A stretch of DNA of 64,000 nucleotides from Clostridium sp. CX1 (GCF_025398335.1 NZ_JAODOO010000003.1:273540-337539), one strand, 5' to 3'; counted from the stretch's first letter, positions 26,854-35,609 are shown. Notes: generated from the letters alone by a model not told the origin. A program made the numbers and translations.

Positions 26854-27717
26854 TTATCCGTTTACAATTTCTCCGCCGTTTACATGGATAGTTTGCCCAG
26901 ATACATAGGTAGAATCACTGGAAGCCAAAAATACATAGGCACCAGCTAGCTCCACTGGCTGACCTGGTCTTCCGTAGGTTACATCTGAACCAAAGGTACC
27001 AACATCTTCTTCGCTGAAGGAGGCAGGAATAAGAGGAGTCCAAATTGGTCCTGGAGCAACGGCGTTAACTCTTATGTTGCGATTTGCCAAAGATGCAGCC
27101 ATAGAACGGGTAAAGGTAACTACTGCACCTTTAGTAGAAGAGTAATCTATTAAAGTTTTACTGCCTTGGTATGCAGTAATAGAGGCAGTGTTAATTATAA
27201 TACTGCCATCCTTAAAATGAGGCATAACAGCCTTTGTCATATAAAAAAGACTGAAAATATTTGTTTTAAAGGTTTTTTCAAGCTGCTGAGAGGTTATGTC
27301 CTCTATACTATTTTGAGGATACTGCACCGCAGCGTTATTCACAAGAATATCTATTTTGTTAAAGGCAGTTATAGTTTTTTCAACTGCTTCCCTGCAGAAG
27401 TCTTCGTTGCTTACATCGCCAGGTATTAATATACAACTTCGTCCTAATTTTTCTATAAGACTTTTTGTTTCTTCTGCATCTTGATGCTCATCAAAATAAA
27501 CTATAGCTATATCTGCGCCTTCTTTAGCATAAGCTATAGCTACAGCCTTTCCGATACCGCTGTCTCCACCGGTAATTAAAGCTGCCTTATCCTTTAACTT
27601 ATCAGAACCTTTATACTGAGGGTCGTCAAAAATAGGTCTTGGATTCATCAATGCCTCTACACCAGGCTGCTTATCCTGTTTTTGAGGAGGTATTGATTTT
27701 GGAAAGTTAGTATACAT
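26854..27717 (-). CDS. Short-chain dehydrogenase/reductase, YhdF/GSP39 type
   Basis: This 287-residue protein has the NAD(P) motif TGGDSGIGKAVA near residue 50, NNAA near 128, the catalytic Ser in NTASITAYQGS and Tyr/Lys in YSSTK near 193. The N-terminal extension (PPQKQDKQPGVEALMNPRP) is typical of general-stress SDR proteins such as YhdF and YdaD of Bacillus. The start ATG overlaps the stop of the upstream CotF-like gene by one base (TAATG), so the two are translationally coupled. Coupling to a coat-type gene suggests late sporulation expression; its substrate is unknown. Confidence 0.88.
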   Translation of the reverse strand: MYTNFPKSIPPQKQDKQPGVEALMNPRPIFDDPQYKGSDKLKDKAALITGGDSGIGKAVAIAYAKEGADIAIVYFDEHQDAEETKSLIEKLGRSCILIPGDVSNEDFCREAVEKTITAFNKIDILVNNAAVQYPQNSIEDITSQQLEKTFKTNIFSLFYMTKAVMPHFKDGSIIINTASITAYQGSKTLIDYSSTKGAVVTFTRSMAASLANRNIRVNAVAPGPIWTPLIPASFSEEDVGTFGSDVTYGRPGQPVELAGAYVFLASSDSTYVSGQTIHVNGGEIVNG

Positions 27718-27977
27718 TATTGCAATTCACCCATCATTTTATTAGCATCATTTTTAGCTTTAGTAACATCAGCATCTGGAGCATCCTTTGTAGCGTACCA
27801 GCCCTTTTGCTTCATAGCATCAAATATTTTGTATTGAACATCTTCAACATTTTTAAAGTTGTTAACTAAAGTATCTCTAAGATTTTGACAGGAAGCTTCA
27901 GTTATTCCTGTGCTGTAAGCTGATATAACCTGTTTTTCACTAGTAAGTAAATCCTGCATTAAGTCTTTTTCTTGCAT
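27717..27977 (-). CDS. CotF-family spore coat protein
   Basis: The protein is 86 residues from the ATG at 27977 (GGAGGG site). It is an all-helical protein that begins MQEKDLMQDLLTSEKQVISAYSTGI and ends with a Trp/Tyr patch, KGWYATKDA, both characteristic of CotF-type coat proteins. These belong to a ferritin-like family of unclear function and are found in spores. It precedes and overlaps the SDR gene by one base. The next gene upstream encodes a related helical protein, so this looks like a three-gene coat-associated operon. Confidence 0.82.
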   Translation of the reverse strand: MQEKDLMQDLLTSEKQVISAYSTGITEASCQNLRDTLVNNFKNVEDVQYKIFDAMKQKGWYATKDAPDADVTKAKNDANKMMGELQ

Positions 27978-28008
27978 TATGTTTCCCTCCAATTAATTAA
28001 ATTTTACG

Positions 28009-28212
28009 TTATTGATGAGAGTCTAAATAAGATTTAAGTGAAGTAAAGTTTTGTTTGTGAACATTTGCAGCTTGGTTGCATAGATTTTTTAAATTAGAGT
28101 CCTGGCACATTCCAGCAACTTCGTGGAACTTTTTGTTCATAAGTGCTTCATGATTTAATTGATCCTCTAAGACCTTTAAGTTATTGCTTTCTATTTGCAT
28201 GTTGTTTGGCAT
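28009..28212 (-). CDS. Small helical spore-coat-associated protein
   Basis: The protein is 67 residues from the ATG at 28212 (MPNNMQIESNN). A longer 82-residue form from the ATG at 28257 is possible, but its extra 15 residues look unlike the family. The pattern LEDQLNHEALMNKKFHEVAG followed by CNQAANVHKQNFTSLKSYL resembles short clostridial coat-type proteins that pair with CotF. It lies 31 bases upstream of the CotF-like gene on the same strand. Its upstream region is where the IS605-type element ends, so the native promoter may have been displaced. Confidence 0.7.
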   Translation of the reverse strand: MPNNMQIESNNLKVLEDQLNHEALMNKKFHEVAGMCQDSNLKNLCNQAANVHKQNFTSLKSYLDSHQ

Positions 28213-28257
28213 AAATTTGACCTGATTTCTAAAACTATGACAAATTGACTTTTTCAT

Positions 28258-28556
28258 AGTTTTTCATCCTACTCACTAAATAGGACGGTAGTATCACAGG
28301 ATTCAACTACTAGGATTAAGACAATCATCTTAAAATCTCGCTTTACATCTAAGTAATGCCTTTGTTATTTTATACCTTAACAAAATCCTGCAAGATTACG
28401 GGTGTTACCCGTTCCTCAAGTATATTATTCCACCAAAGCCTTTCCTTCTAGGTGTACTTTGGCAGTTCTTAATATTTTAAAGGAAACTCCTTTTCGATTC
28501 CTCAAAGGAGTAAGCGACTCACACAAAATCAAAGATTTTGGTTCCCTGCTTAAGAT
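28258..28556 (-). ncRNA. Possible omega RNA / right-end region downstream of tnpB
   Basis: This is about 300 bases without a gene, read on the same strand as tnpB. It contains a CAAAATC/GATTTTG hairpin close to the stop codon, a CCAAAG/CTTTGG stem, an ACGGGT/ACCCGT hairpin and a repeated GGATTAAG/CTTAATCC-like pairing. In TnpB systems the guide RNA comes from the 3' end of tnpB and the region beyond, ending at the element border. Position and structure fit, but no sequence match was possible. Confidence 0.35.
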
Positions 28557-29996
28557 TTATGCTATTCCTAATATTTGTTTCCTATTTACTATCCAAGAAT
28601 CAGGGTTTTCACCTACCTTCCTTTTTATAATTTTATTTATATAACTCCATTTACTCCATTCATTCTTTTGATTGAATAGTTCAATGTTATCTATAAGCTT
28701 ATCTTTTAATATCCTAGGTACTCTTTCTTTAAATTTATAACTTCTCCTGGCTATTACCATAGCAGCACCATTGTGGACTTCAATTCCATATTGATGGCAA
28801 TATTTATATAATCCTATTTTACTTGTATACTGTGGTTTTATTTTAAGTAATTCTATGCCCTCTTTATAACAAGATGTTTCAATCATTGTCAGCAGTTTTG
28901 AGTATATAAATCCATGCTTTACTCTTGCGAATTTACGTTGAACATCTTTATCATTTTTGAATTTTAAGTTCTCAATAACTAATCCACAATTATAAGTTTT
29001 AGCTATTAAAACAACTTGCTTAACTAATTTACCGCATAAGTTTAATCTTCTATTACTTCTGGCATATAATAGTTCATGTTGTTTCAGGTAAGTATGCCAT
29101 TTATAGTTACCTTTGTTGTCTATCATAGTTAAAGCTACACCATTTGGATTGGTATCTATACCTATAATCCCATTATGTCCTGTATATATTTCATCTGGCT
29201 TTGCTAACTCAAAGGTTATATGGCAATAATATTTACCTTTTTTCTTAATCATTTCTACTTGATAAGCTTCTCCAGTAGCTAAGTGATTTAAAAATAGGCT
29301 TCTATAATCAGTTCCATTTACTTTACCAGTCTTCTTTGATAATTTTTGTGGCAAATATATAGGAATTTCGATTTTTACTGCTCTATTATTCTCAGTTTTT
29401 TCAAGAGTAGATATTTGGAGATAACTCATCCCATTATTTATTATTACCCTTAAATTTGGATTACCCTTTTTAGTTTTATCTCCCCTTGAGTATATACGAT
29501 TATTTCTACAAGACTTCCATCCCTCATTAGATATTAATCCTCTGCACCTTTTTAAAAACATTTGTTTAGTTCCGAAAACTACAGATGGAATGGAGTTAGT
29601 ATTAATGAATTCCTTAAAATAGTTAGCTTTTCTTTGTCTTTTATCTAGCTTTTTAAGTAAAGCGATTCGTTTCTTTTCTGATAAGTTTTTCTTCTTATCC
29701 TTTAAAACATTTTGTATATTTGCAATCTTTTTAACGTAATTTTCATAGTTCATTTTTAATAATTCTTTTTGTGAAGCAATAGTTTGCCTTGCACTTTCTA
29801 CTGCATCTTTTGCCTGTCTTATGTTAACATTGAACTTAGAAGCTACATCTTTTTCTAAAGCTCCAATTTTTTTACCCTCTAAGATTCTCTTAAAAGAGTA
29901 TCTTGTTGCAGTAGAAAATACTAACATCATATTATCTATAACCTGAGTTTGTTCACTTGTTTCATTTATCAAAAGTGCTTTTATTGTTATTTTCAA
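28557..29996 (-). CDS. tnpB: TnpB-like RuvC-fold protein, third catalytic residue unclear
   Basis: This 479-residue OrfB/TnpB protein has a basic helical N-terminal half. The RuvC core is visible: GIDTNPNG with Asp281 and VIENLKF with Glu342. The usual zinc ribbon (two CxxC pairs) is absent. The third acidic residue, normally in DxNAA, aligns with His408 of VHNGAAMVIARR. The protein therefore belongs to a TnpB clade without the zinc finger and may have a rearranged or inactive nuclease site. TnpB proteins are RNA-guided DNA endonucleases that help keep the element in place. The gene is intact and has no tnpA partner. Confidence 0.85.
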   Translation of the reverse strand: MKITIKALLINETSEQTQVIDNMMLVFSTATRYSFKRILEGKKIGALEKDVASKFNVNIRQAKDAVESARQTIASQKELLKMNYENYVKKIANIQNVLKDKKKNLSEKKRIALLKKLDKRQRKANYFKEFINTNSIPSVVFGTKQMFLKRCRGLISNEGWKSCRNNRIYSRGDKTKKGNPNLRVIINNGMSYLQISTLEKTENNRAVKIEIPIYLPQKLSKKTGKVNGTDYRSLFLNHLATGEAYQVEMIKKKGKYYCHITFELAKPDEIYTGHNGIIGIDTNPNGVALTMIDNKGNYKWHTYLKQHELLYARSNRRLNLCGKLVKQVVLIAKTYNCGLVIENLKFKNDKDVQRKFARVKHGFIYSKLLTMIETSCYKEGIELLKIKPQYTSKIGLYKYCHQYGIEVHNGAAMVIARRSYKFKERVPRILKDKLIDNIELFNQKNEWSKWSYINKIIKRKVGENPDSWIVNRKQILGIA

Positions 29997-30572
29997 AGCT
30001 TCTTACCTTACCTTCTTTTATAATTCTAATCATCATGCCATATTTGTTTACAGTATTTTCTGGATTTTTATTAATGCTAATATAGTTACTATTTTATCCA
30101 CTTTAACATAATAATTATAAAGAAACCTATCGGTATTAAGATTTTTGTAATAGCATTTTTTATAAATAAATTTCTATAAGATGTATTTTGGGTACAATTA
30201 TCAACACAGTATTAATGCTCAGGTAATTGACTGCTCCGCAGTATTATTAAAGCCATTGGTTTAAACTATATTATACAAGTATCAGCTTATTAAAAAAGTT
30301 ATCATACTAAATCACGTTTTGTCATATTTATCAGCAACTGTTGCTACCTCCTTAGAATTTTTTACAAAGTTATTATTAGCTATTAGGGGAGAAATATGTG
30401 TGGAATAAATAGGGATAAGGCGTAGAAATTGATTCCTTAGTTATCTGTTATTGTAAAACCTAAGGAGCTTATTTTTATGCTATTCGCATAAATAAATTTA
30501 GTATATAATAAAACCCTATGCTGGGCATAGGGTTTTTCAACACTTTTAAATACTACTATAGCAACTTCTTCC
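29997..30572. other. 576-bp intergenic region
   Basis: No convincing gene. The first ~50 bases are probably the left end of the IS605-type element. The rest is AT-rich with a 13-base palindrome AGCAACTGTTGCT near 30341. A hairpin, TTATTTTTATGC/GCATAAATAA, lies near 30470-30495. The terminator at 30511-30535 is listed separately. Confidence 0.5.
30511..30535. terminator. Bidirectional terminator of the CWB2/NlpC-like gene
   Basis: A perfect 11-bp stem (AAACCCTATGC 30511-30521 with 30525-30535) with a TGG loop has T tracts on both strands. It lies 38 bases after the gene on the minus strand. Confidence 0.88.
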
Positions 30573-32585
30573 TTATTGCAATTTAACAGCAGCGTTGTTT
30601 ATTTTAGACACAAGATAGTTGCTCACTATTCCGTTTCCACCAAGAATATCAAGAGTAAATCTATTGCTTCCTGTAAGCTTGTTTATAGACCTTGCTCCGT
30701 TAACATAGGATCTATCTGACACAAGAACTAAAGGAGCACCATTATTAAAGGCTGCGGCAGCACTTCCACTTAAAGAATCAGGGAAGTTTTCACCATTTGC
30801 TAAAAATACTCGATTTAAGTTACCAGAATAAAAATAATCATTTATCTTTTCATTGGTATCATATCTATCTAGTCCGCCTAATCTTACAATTTTGCTGCTA
30901 GTAATATTACTGATTTTATTTTTCACATTTTCAGAAACAACACCAGTTCCACCTACAATATAAACAGTTGAAGGCTGCTGATCTTTAATATAATTTTCTA
31001 CTGCTCTATTTAAGTTATCCTTAGAAGTTAAAAGTATAGGCATCTGACTGGCACCTGCCTTTGAGGAAATACTTAAGGCATCTGCAAACATAGAGTCATT
31101 TGTAACTATTACAGGCATTCCCTTTGTTAAGTTTAAAGTTTGAGCTATTTTAACACTAGTTTCATTTCTATCTAGTCCGCCTACTCTTGTTATATTGTTT
31201 CCTGAATAGCCTTGCTGAGTAAAGTATTCAACATAGGAGCTGTCAACAGCGCCTTGTCCTCCTAAAATGTATATCTTGCCGTTTTTATCAAGATTTTTAG
31301 TAATATACTGCAGTACAACCTGACTATCTTGAGGATTTTTATCTACAAGAAGCAGTGGAGAATTAAGCCTTCTTGCTAAAGTAACTCCTGATAGACCATC
31401 TGGAAAATCATTACCGCTGGCAATAACTACATTTTTTAAGTCTACATTCTTAAAATTCTCATCTGCTATAATCTTTGAAGTCTCATATCTGTCCTGGCCG
31501 CCAAATCTTTCAGTTTTGTTTATTTTAGAAGGTACAGTAGAGGTTCCGTTAACAAAGTTTAAAGGACTTAAAACAGGATTGCTCCAATAGCCTCTATTGT
31601 TTTTTGTTTCTAGAATAAAATAATAATTACCTTCTGCCATGTTATCAAGATATACTGTTGTCTCTGTTACCTGAGTAGTTCCAGATACCTCTTTAACTAA
31701 AAGACCACTTTGATCAGAACTGTTATTTAAATCACCTTTATAAATTCTAATTCTGTACTCGCTTTGGTATCCATTGCTTCTAGTGTCGTTAAAGTTCCAG
31801 TCGAAGAATACCCTGCCGCTCTTTTTATCAACAGCTTGTCTGTACAAAGGACTTTCTAAAGTAGGCTGCGCAGAATTGCTTTCAATATAATCACTGTTTA
31901 TATACTTATATCTGTAGGCCTTGTAATTATTCATTAAATAGTCCTTAGATCTATAAAACTCTTTTACCTTTTGTCCAGTACCGTCAGTATTATCTATAGT
32001 TGCCTCTAAAGTAGCAGCTCCTATTACATTACCATAATCATCATAAACCCAACCTTGGAAGAAGGCAGCACTATCGCCTTTATTTAAAAGCACGTCCATA
32101 TTTCTTAAGTCATCAAAGGATATAGGATCTAGATAATCCTTTAAAGTATAAGAAGTAAGCTTTCCACCGGCAATTTTTAAACTACTTTGAATAAAACTAG
32201 CAGAATCTATACCAGCAGTTTCGCCTTTATACCCACCTTCAAAACGTACATTTCCAGCGGTAGCCCCTTTAGTGAGAGCTTCAGAAAAGTTGCTCCATAA
32301 TCTATTAGAAGTAGTATCAATTCCATCAGAACCACCGTAATTGTAAGGTATACCTGTTTCTGTAGAATCGGTTTTATCTCTTAAATGTTCAGGTAATTGG
32401 ATATAACCATAGGTTTTTCCATTTGAGTCTTTATTATAATGCCATTGAGTATAAGCCATCTTATAAGCTCTGTCCTGAGCTTCCTGTCTAGAAATAGCTG
32501 AAGCGGCCTTAGGGCTGTATATTGAAGAGCTTGTAGCTAAAGAAAATGTCAGTATAAACATAATAAATTTATTTCTTCTTTTCAT
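30573..32585 (-). CDS. CWB2 surface protein with degenerate NlpC/P60-like domain and Fn3
   Basis: This 670-residue secreted protein has a signal peptide (residues 1-30, cut after AASA). An NlpC/P60-like domain (about 35-225) has the spacing of GIPYNYGG, then AGIDSASFIQ in place of the usual DCSGF. Cys is Ser and no matching active-site His is seen, so it is probably not a hydrolase. An Fn3-type domain (about 240-345) precedes three CWB2 repeats (about 360-670), marked by RFGGQDRYETS, RVGGLDRNETS and RLGGLDRYDTN. CWB2 triplets anchor proteins non-covalently to the wall polymer of clostridia. The gene is divergent from the candidate small RNA and degV. A binding rather than lytic role is the best guess. 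Confidence 0.85.
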   Translation of the reverse strand: MKRRNKFIMFILTFSLATSSSIYSPKAASAISRQEAQDRAYKMAYTQWHYNKDSNGKTYGYIQLPEHLRDKTDSTETGIPYNYGGSDGIDTTSNRLWSNFSEALTKGATAGNVRFEGGYKGETAGIDSASFIQSSLKIAGGKLTSYTLKDYLDPISFDDLRNMDVLLNKGDSAAFFQGWVYDDYGNVIGAATLEATIDNTDGTGQKVKEFYRSKDYLMNNYKAYRYKYINSDYIESNSAQPTLESPLYRQAVDKKSGRVFFDWNFNDTRSNGYQSEYRIRIYKGDLNNSSDQSGLLVKEVSGTTQVTETTVYLDNMAEGNYYFILETKNNRGYWSNPVLSPLNFVNGTSTVPSKINKTERFGGQDRYETSKIIADENFKNVDLKNVVIASGNDFPDGLSGVTLARRLNSPLLLVDKNPQDSQVVLQYITKNLDKNGKIYILGGQGAVDSSYVEYFTQQGYSGNNITRVGGLDRNETSVKIAQTLNLTKGMPVIVTNDSMFADALSISSKAGASQMPILLTSKDNLNRAVENYIKDQQPSTVYIVGGTGVVSENVKNKISNITSSKIVRLGGLDRYDTNEKINDYFYSGNLNRVFLANGENFPDSLSGSAAAAFNNGAPLVLVSDRSYVNGARSINKLTGSNRFTLDILGGNGIVSNYLVSKINNAAVKLQ

Positions 32586-32718
32586 TCAAAAACCTCCTGA
32601 TAGGATTGATTTTCCTTTATAAGGTCACAATTTAAAATACTTTTGCTCCTGTAATTATATTTTAACTTTCTCTCTACTTCAATGAAGAAATAATGGAAGC
32701 GGTGGAAAAGGAGGAGAG

Positions 32719-32747
32719 TTCACAAAAAGGTATACAAGTGGTATAAT
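32719..32747 (+). promoter_or_regulatory. Promoter of an intergenic transcript
   Basis: TTCACA (32719-32724) and TATAAT (32742-32747) have ideal 17-base spacing. No coding gene starts within 200 bases before an intrinsic terminator is met. Confidence 0.65.
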
Positions 32748-32753
32748 GTTAAT

Positions 32754-32823
32754 TAATATTTTCAAAAGAAGACCAGTATAATTTAGTACTAGAACTTTAA
32801 GAGCTAGAAAAGCTCTTTTTTGT
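32754..32823 (+). ncRNA. Candidate small RNA or terminated leader of about 70 nt
   Basis: The expected start is about 7 bases after the -10 box. The RNA ends at a terminator hairpin (AAGAGCT 32799-32805 with AGCTCTT 32811-32817, loop AGAAA, then TTTTGTTTTG). The body is AT-rich and unstructured apart from the terminator. It could be a stand-alone small RNA or an attenuated leader for degV, which starts 133 bases later. Confidence 0.5.
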
Positions 32824-32955
32824 TTTGTTAGACTAATTAAGTTTAAAATGGACAAAACTACAATAATGCAATAGTGCATTAAATAATAATGTCTAGTATT
32901 AGCAAGTCAAGCTGAAGCAGATATGACGTGAATATAAGAGAAAGGAAGTGCTGAC

Positions 32956-33822
32956 ATGAAAACAATATTAATAACTGATTCTTGCAGCGATTTACCATTA
33001 GAGTATATAGAAAATAACAACATAATATATATGTCATTAACCTATGAAATTAAAGGACAAGAATTTAAAGATGACTTTTGGAAAACAACAAAATCTAAAG
33101 AGTTCTATGACAAACTAAGAGAAGGTGAACTTTCAAAAACCTCACAGGTTAACTCACACAGATACTATGAAGAATTTAAGAAACATATAACTGAGAATAA
33201 CTCTATTATATATGTAGGCTTTTCCTCTGCTTTAAGCGGAAGTACTAATAGTGCTGCCATAGCAAGGGAACAGCTTCTAGAAGAGTTTAAAGATGCTGAC
33301 ATCACAGTAGTTGATACTAAAGGCGCCTCTATGGGTCAGGGGCTTTTAGTTTATTATGCTAACGAGATGTTAAAAAAAGAAGCTCCTAAAGAAGAAGTTG
33401 TTAACTGGTTAGAAGAAAATAAACTAAAACTAAGTCACTGGTTCACAGTAGAGGATTTAAACCACCTAAAAAGAGGAGGTAGAATATCCAGTACTGCAGC
33501 AGTAGTAGGTACACTACTTAACATTAAGCCAGTGCTTCATGTAGATAACGAAGGTAAATTAGTTCCTGTTGAAAAAGTAAAGGGCAGAAAAAAATCTTTA
33601 AAAACCCTTGTAGATAAACTAAGTGAGAAAATAGTAAATGCCGAAGAGCAGATAATAGGTATAAGTCATGGCGACTGCATTGAAGATGCAGAGCATGTAA
33701 GAGATTTAATTCTAGAGCAATATAAGGTGAAGGATTTTATTATAACTAATGTAGGGCCTGTTATAGGCTCACATTCAGGTCCTGGAACAGTGGCGTTATT
33801 TTTTCTAGGCAGCAGCAGATAG
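32956..33822 (+). CDS. DegV family fatty-acid-binding protein
   Basis: This 288-residue cytoplasmic protein has the DegV two-domain fold. The N-terminal motif ITDSCSDLP and the SALSGSTNSA loop near residue 95 contact the carboxylate of the bound lipid. HWFTVEDLNHLKRGGRIS near 165 is the family signature. FakB-type members present fatty acids to the kinase FakA for phosphorylation; no fakA is nearby. The start follows AAAGGAAG. It sits between two CWB2 protein genes without obvious functional link. Confidence 0.9.
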   Translation: MKTILITDSCSDLPLEYIENNNIIYMSLTYEIKGQEFKDDFWKTTKSKEFYDKLREGELSKTSQVNSHRYYEEFKKHITENNSIIYVGFSSALSGSTNSAAIAREQLLEEFKDADITVVDTKGASMGQGLLVYYANEMLKKEAPKEEVVNWLEENKLKLSHWFTVEDLNHLKRGGRISSTAAVVGTLLNIKPVLHVDNEGKLVPVEKVKGRKKSLKTLVDKLSEKIVNAEEQIIGISHGDCIEDAEHVRDLILEQYKVKDFIITNVGPVIGSHSGPGTVALFFLGSSR

Positions 33823-33942
33823 CTTTTAGGTAGAAAAAACTTATGAAGATATCTTAAAAGTTTTCGATTATAATACTGGGACATACTTTTTAGGAAATAT
33901 TTTCAATGGTAAAATATTTATCCTAAAGCTGTAAAAAAGTTA

Positions 33943-33951
33943 TGTTATAAT
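33943..33951 (+). promoter_or_regulatory. Extended -10 promoter of the minimal CWB2 gene
   Basis: TGTTATAAT is a TGn-extended -10 box, 55 bases before the start codon. Confidence 0.55.
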
Positions 33952-34005
33952 ATATAATAAAAATAGTTGAATATTTTACTAATTAGAATTTAGGAGGACT
34001 TTAAG

Positions 34006-35046
34006 ATGAAGGGAAGAAGATTTCTAAGCTCTGTTTTAACGGCTCTAGTTGTATCAGTAACTTTAGGAACTGCAAGTGTACAAGCAGCTTCCGTAGAAAG
34101 AACTAGCGGAAGTGATAGAATAGGAACTGCAAATCAACTGGCTGTTAAATCCTTTGGAACTGCACAAAATGTAATTCTTGTAAACGGATATGGCTATGCA
34201 GATGCAGTAAGTGCAACTCCTCTTGCAAAGCAATTAGGTGCACCAATACTTTTAACAGAAAACAAAGGTGCTCTTGAAGCATCAGTGTTAACTACAATGC
34301 AAAGCCTTGGAGCTTCTAAGGTTTATATAGTTGGTGGAACAGGAGTTGTATCTCCAGCTATAGAAGCTTCTTTAAAATCAAAGTACACAGTAGAGCGTAT
34401 AGCAGGAGTAACAGATACTTCAAGAATGGGAACTAACGCAGAAGTTGCAAAGAAGGTTTTAAGCTTAAGTGGACAAAAGGGAGCAATCCTTGTAAATGGA
34501 CAAGATGGATATGCTGATGCCTTATCAGTAGCATCTATAGCTGCTAAAAAAGGATACCCAGTACTATTTGGAACTCGTACAGAGGTAGCTCCAGTAGTTA
34601 AGGAAGTTGCTAAAGACCTAACTATTCTAGGTGTAGGTGGATCATGGGCACTTCCAGATGCTGTTGTAAAATCTGTAAACGGAACAAAGATAACAGACAC
34701 AGCGGAAAAATCTAAGGACAGATTTGCTACAAACTTAGCAGTTTTAGATTACTTTAAAAATGATTTAGATTTTACTAATATATATGTAGCAGCAGGTGGA
34801 GCAACTAATACTCAGTTTGCTGATGCTCTTGTAGCTTCTGCAGCAGCAGCTACAAAAGGCTCACCACTAGTTTTAAGTGGAATAGGAGCAAATGCAGATC
34901 AAGTAGCAAAAGCTACTGAATACGTACTAGCAAAAGCAGGAGACAGCGGTAAGGTAATTATAGTTGGTGGAACAGGCTCTGTTTCAACGGATATTGAAGC
35001 TAAGTTTGTGAACCAAGATTCTCTTGAAGTAATAAGTATTGAATAA
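34006..35046 (+). CDS. Minimal CWB2 cell-wall protein (three repeats only)
   Basis: This 346-residue secreted protein has a signal peptide (1-28, ending SVQAA), then only the three CWB2 repeats that form the wall-binding trimer-like unit. They are marked by RTSGSDRIGTANQLA, RIAGVTDTSRMGTNA and SKDRFATNLAVLDYF. There is no effector domain. It may fill polymer binding sites or act as a wall-bound scaffold. The start follows AGGAGGAC. It is the closest neighbour of the probable S-layer gene and uses similar Ala/Val/Gly-rich repeats, so the two probably arose by duplication. A perfect terminator follows. Confidence 0.9.
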   Translation: MKGRRFLSSVLTALVVSVTLGTASVQAASVERTSGSDRIGTANQLAVKSFGTAQNVILVNGYGYADAVSATPLAKQLGAPILLTENKGALEASVLTTMQSLGASKVYIVGGTGVVSPAIEASLKSKYTVERIAGVTDTSRMGTNAEVAKKVLSLSGQKGAILVNGQDGYADALSVASIAAKKGYPVLFGTRTEVAPVVKEVAKDLTILGVGGSWALPDAVVKSVNGTKITDTAEKSKDRFATNLAVLDYFKNDLDFTNIYVAAGGATNTQFADALVASAAAATKGSPLVLSGIGANADQVAKATEYVLAKAGDSGKVIIVGGTGSVSTDIEAKFVNQDSLEVISIE

Positions 35047-35057
35047 TAGCTGGCAAA

Positions 35058-35098
35058 GTCATAGATAATTTGAATAAAATTATCTATGACTTTTTTTT
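35058..35098 (+). terminator. Strong terminator of the minimal CWB2 gene
   Basis: A perfect 14-bp stem (35058-35071 with 35077-35090) and a 5-base loop are followed by eight T. Confidence 0.95.
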
Positions 35099-35609
35099 GT
35101 AAATAAAAAAGGAATTCTTAAAAATATGTAGAATAGTATAAGTCATATGAAAATATAATACTAGGAGTAGACCATATTTTTCATAAGCTAGAAATAAGGT
35201 GGTCATCGTACCTAAAATTACATAGTATAAAAGTATGGAAAAACCAAAACTAGTGTTGTATAATGATATCAGAGGTTAGGAGTTCTAAAAAAACTAAATT
35301 AAAATAAAAAAGCTTATTAAATCATATAAAGTATGGAAAATACAATACGAATATGATATAATAAGGAGTGAGTTTTATATAACTAACTTCTAAGTGGTTT
35401 AGTATAATACACAGAAACTCCAAATAATTACATCAGAATTACATAAATTTTAGTAGAATATGCTGTACAAGTGTGTTATAATTAAATCTGTTTCGAAATA
35501 TAGACCAAGCCATAAGATGCTTGGATATATTGGTAAAGTATATATTTAATAATATATATCTAAAATTGTAAAACAATTTATTCACTTAAATCGAGGAGGG
35601 TATTACGAT
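35099..35609 (+). promoter_or_regulatory. Long promoter and leader region of the S-layer gene
   Basis: About 510 AT-rich bases contain no gene. TATAAT-type -10 boxes occur near 35256, 35355, 35403 and 35477. The last is TGn-extended (TGTTATAAT, 35474-35482), would start a leader of about 120 bases and is the best candidate. The leader carries a perfect hairpin, CCAAGC/GCTTGG (35505-35524, 8-base loop), near its 5' end, where such stems commonly protect mRNA. Several promoters and a protected leader are common for S-layer genes. Confidence 0.6.

Larger units (their letters stand above)
28258..30050 (-). mobile_element. IS605-type element carrying only tnpB (ends approximate)
   Basis: The tnpB gene is flanked by non-coding DNA rich in small hairpins on its 3' side, as in IS200/IS605 elements whose ends are recognised as hairpins. 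No tnpA (Y1 transposase) is present, so the element depends on one elsewhere or is inactive. The ends have no inverted repeats or target duplication, and I could not fix the exact borders. Confidence 0.6.
32586..32955. other. 370-bp intergenic region with divergent promoters
   Basis: It holds the leader and promoter of the minus-strand CWB2 gene and, on the plus strand, a promoter and terminator that bracket a candidate small RNA (entries below). The stretch from 32830 to 32940 before degV has no clear structure. Confidence 0.6.

Noticed and set aside
32679..32879. 66-residue minus-strand open frame over the candidate small RNA
   Set aside because: No ribosome site, and it runs across a plus-strand promoter and terminator. 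The hydrophobic translation comes from AT-rich DNA.
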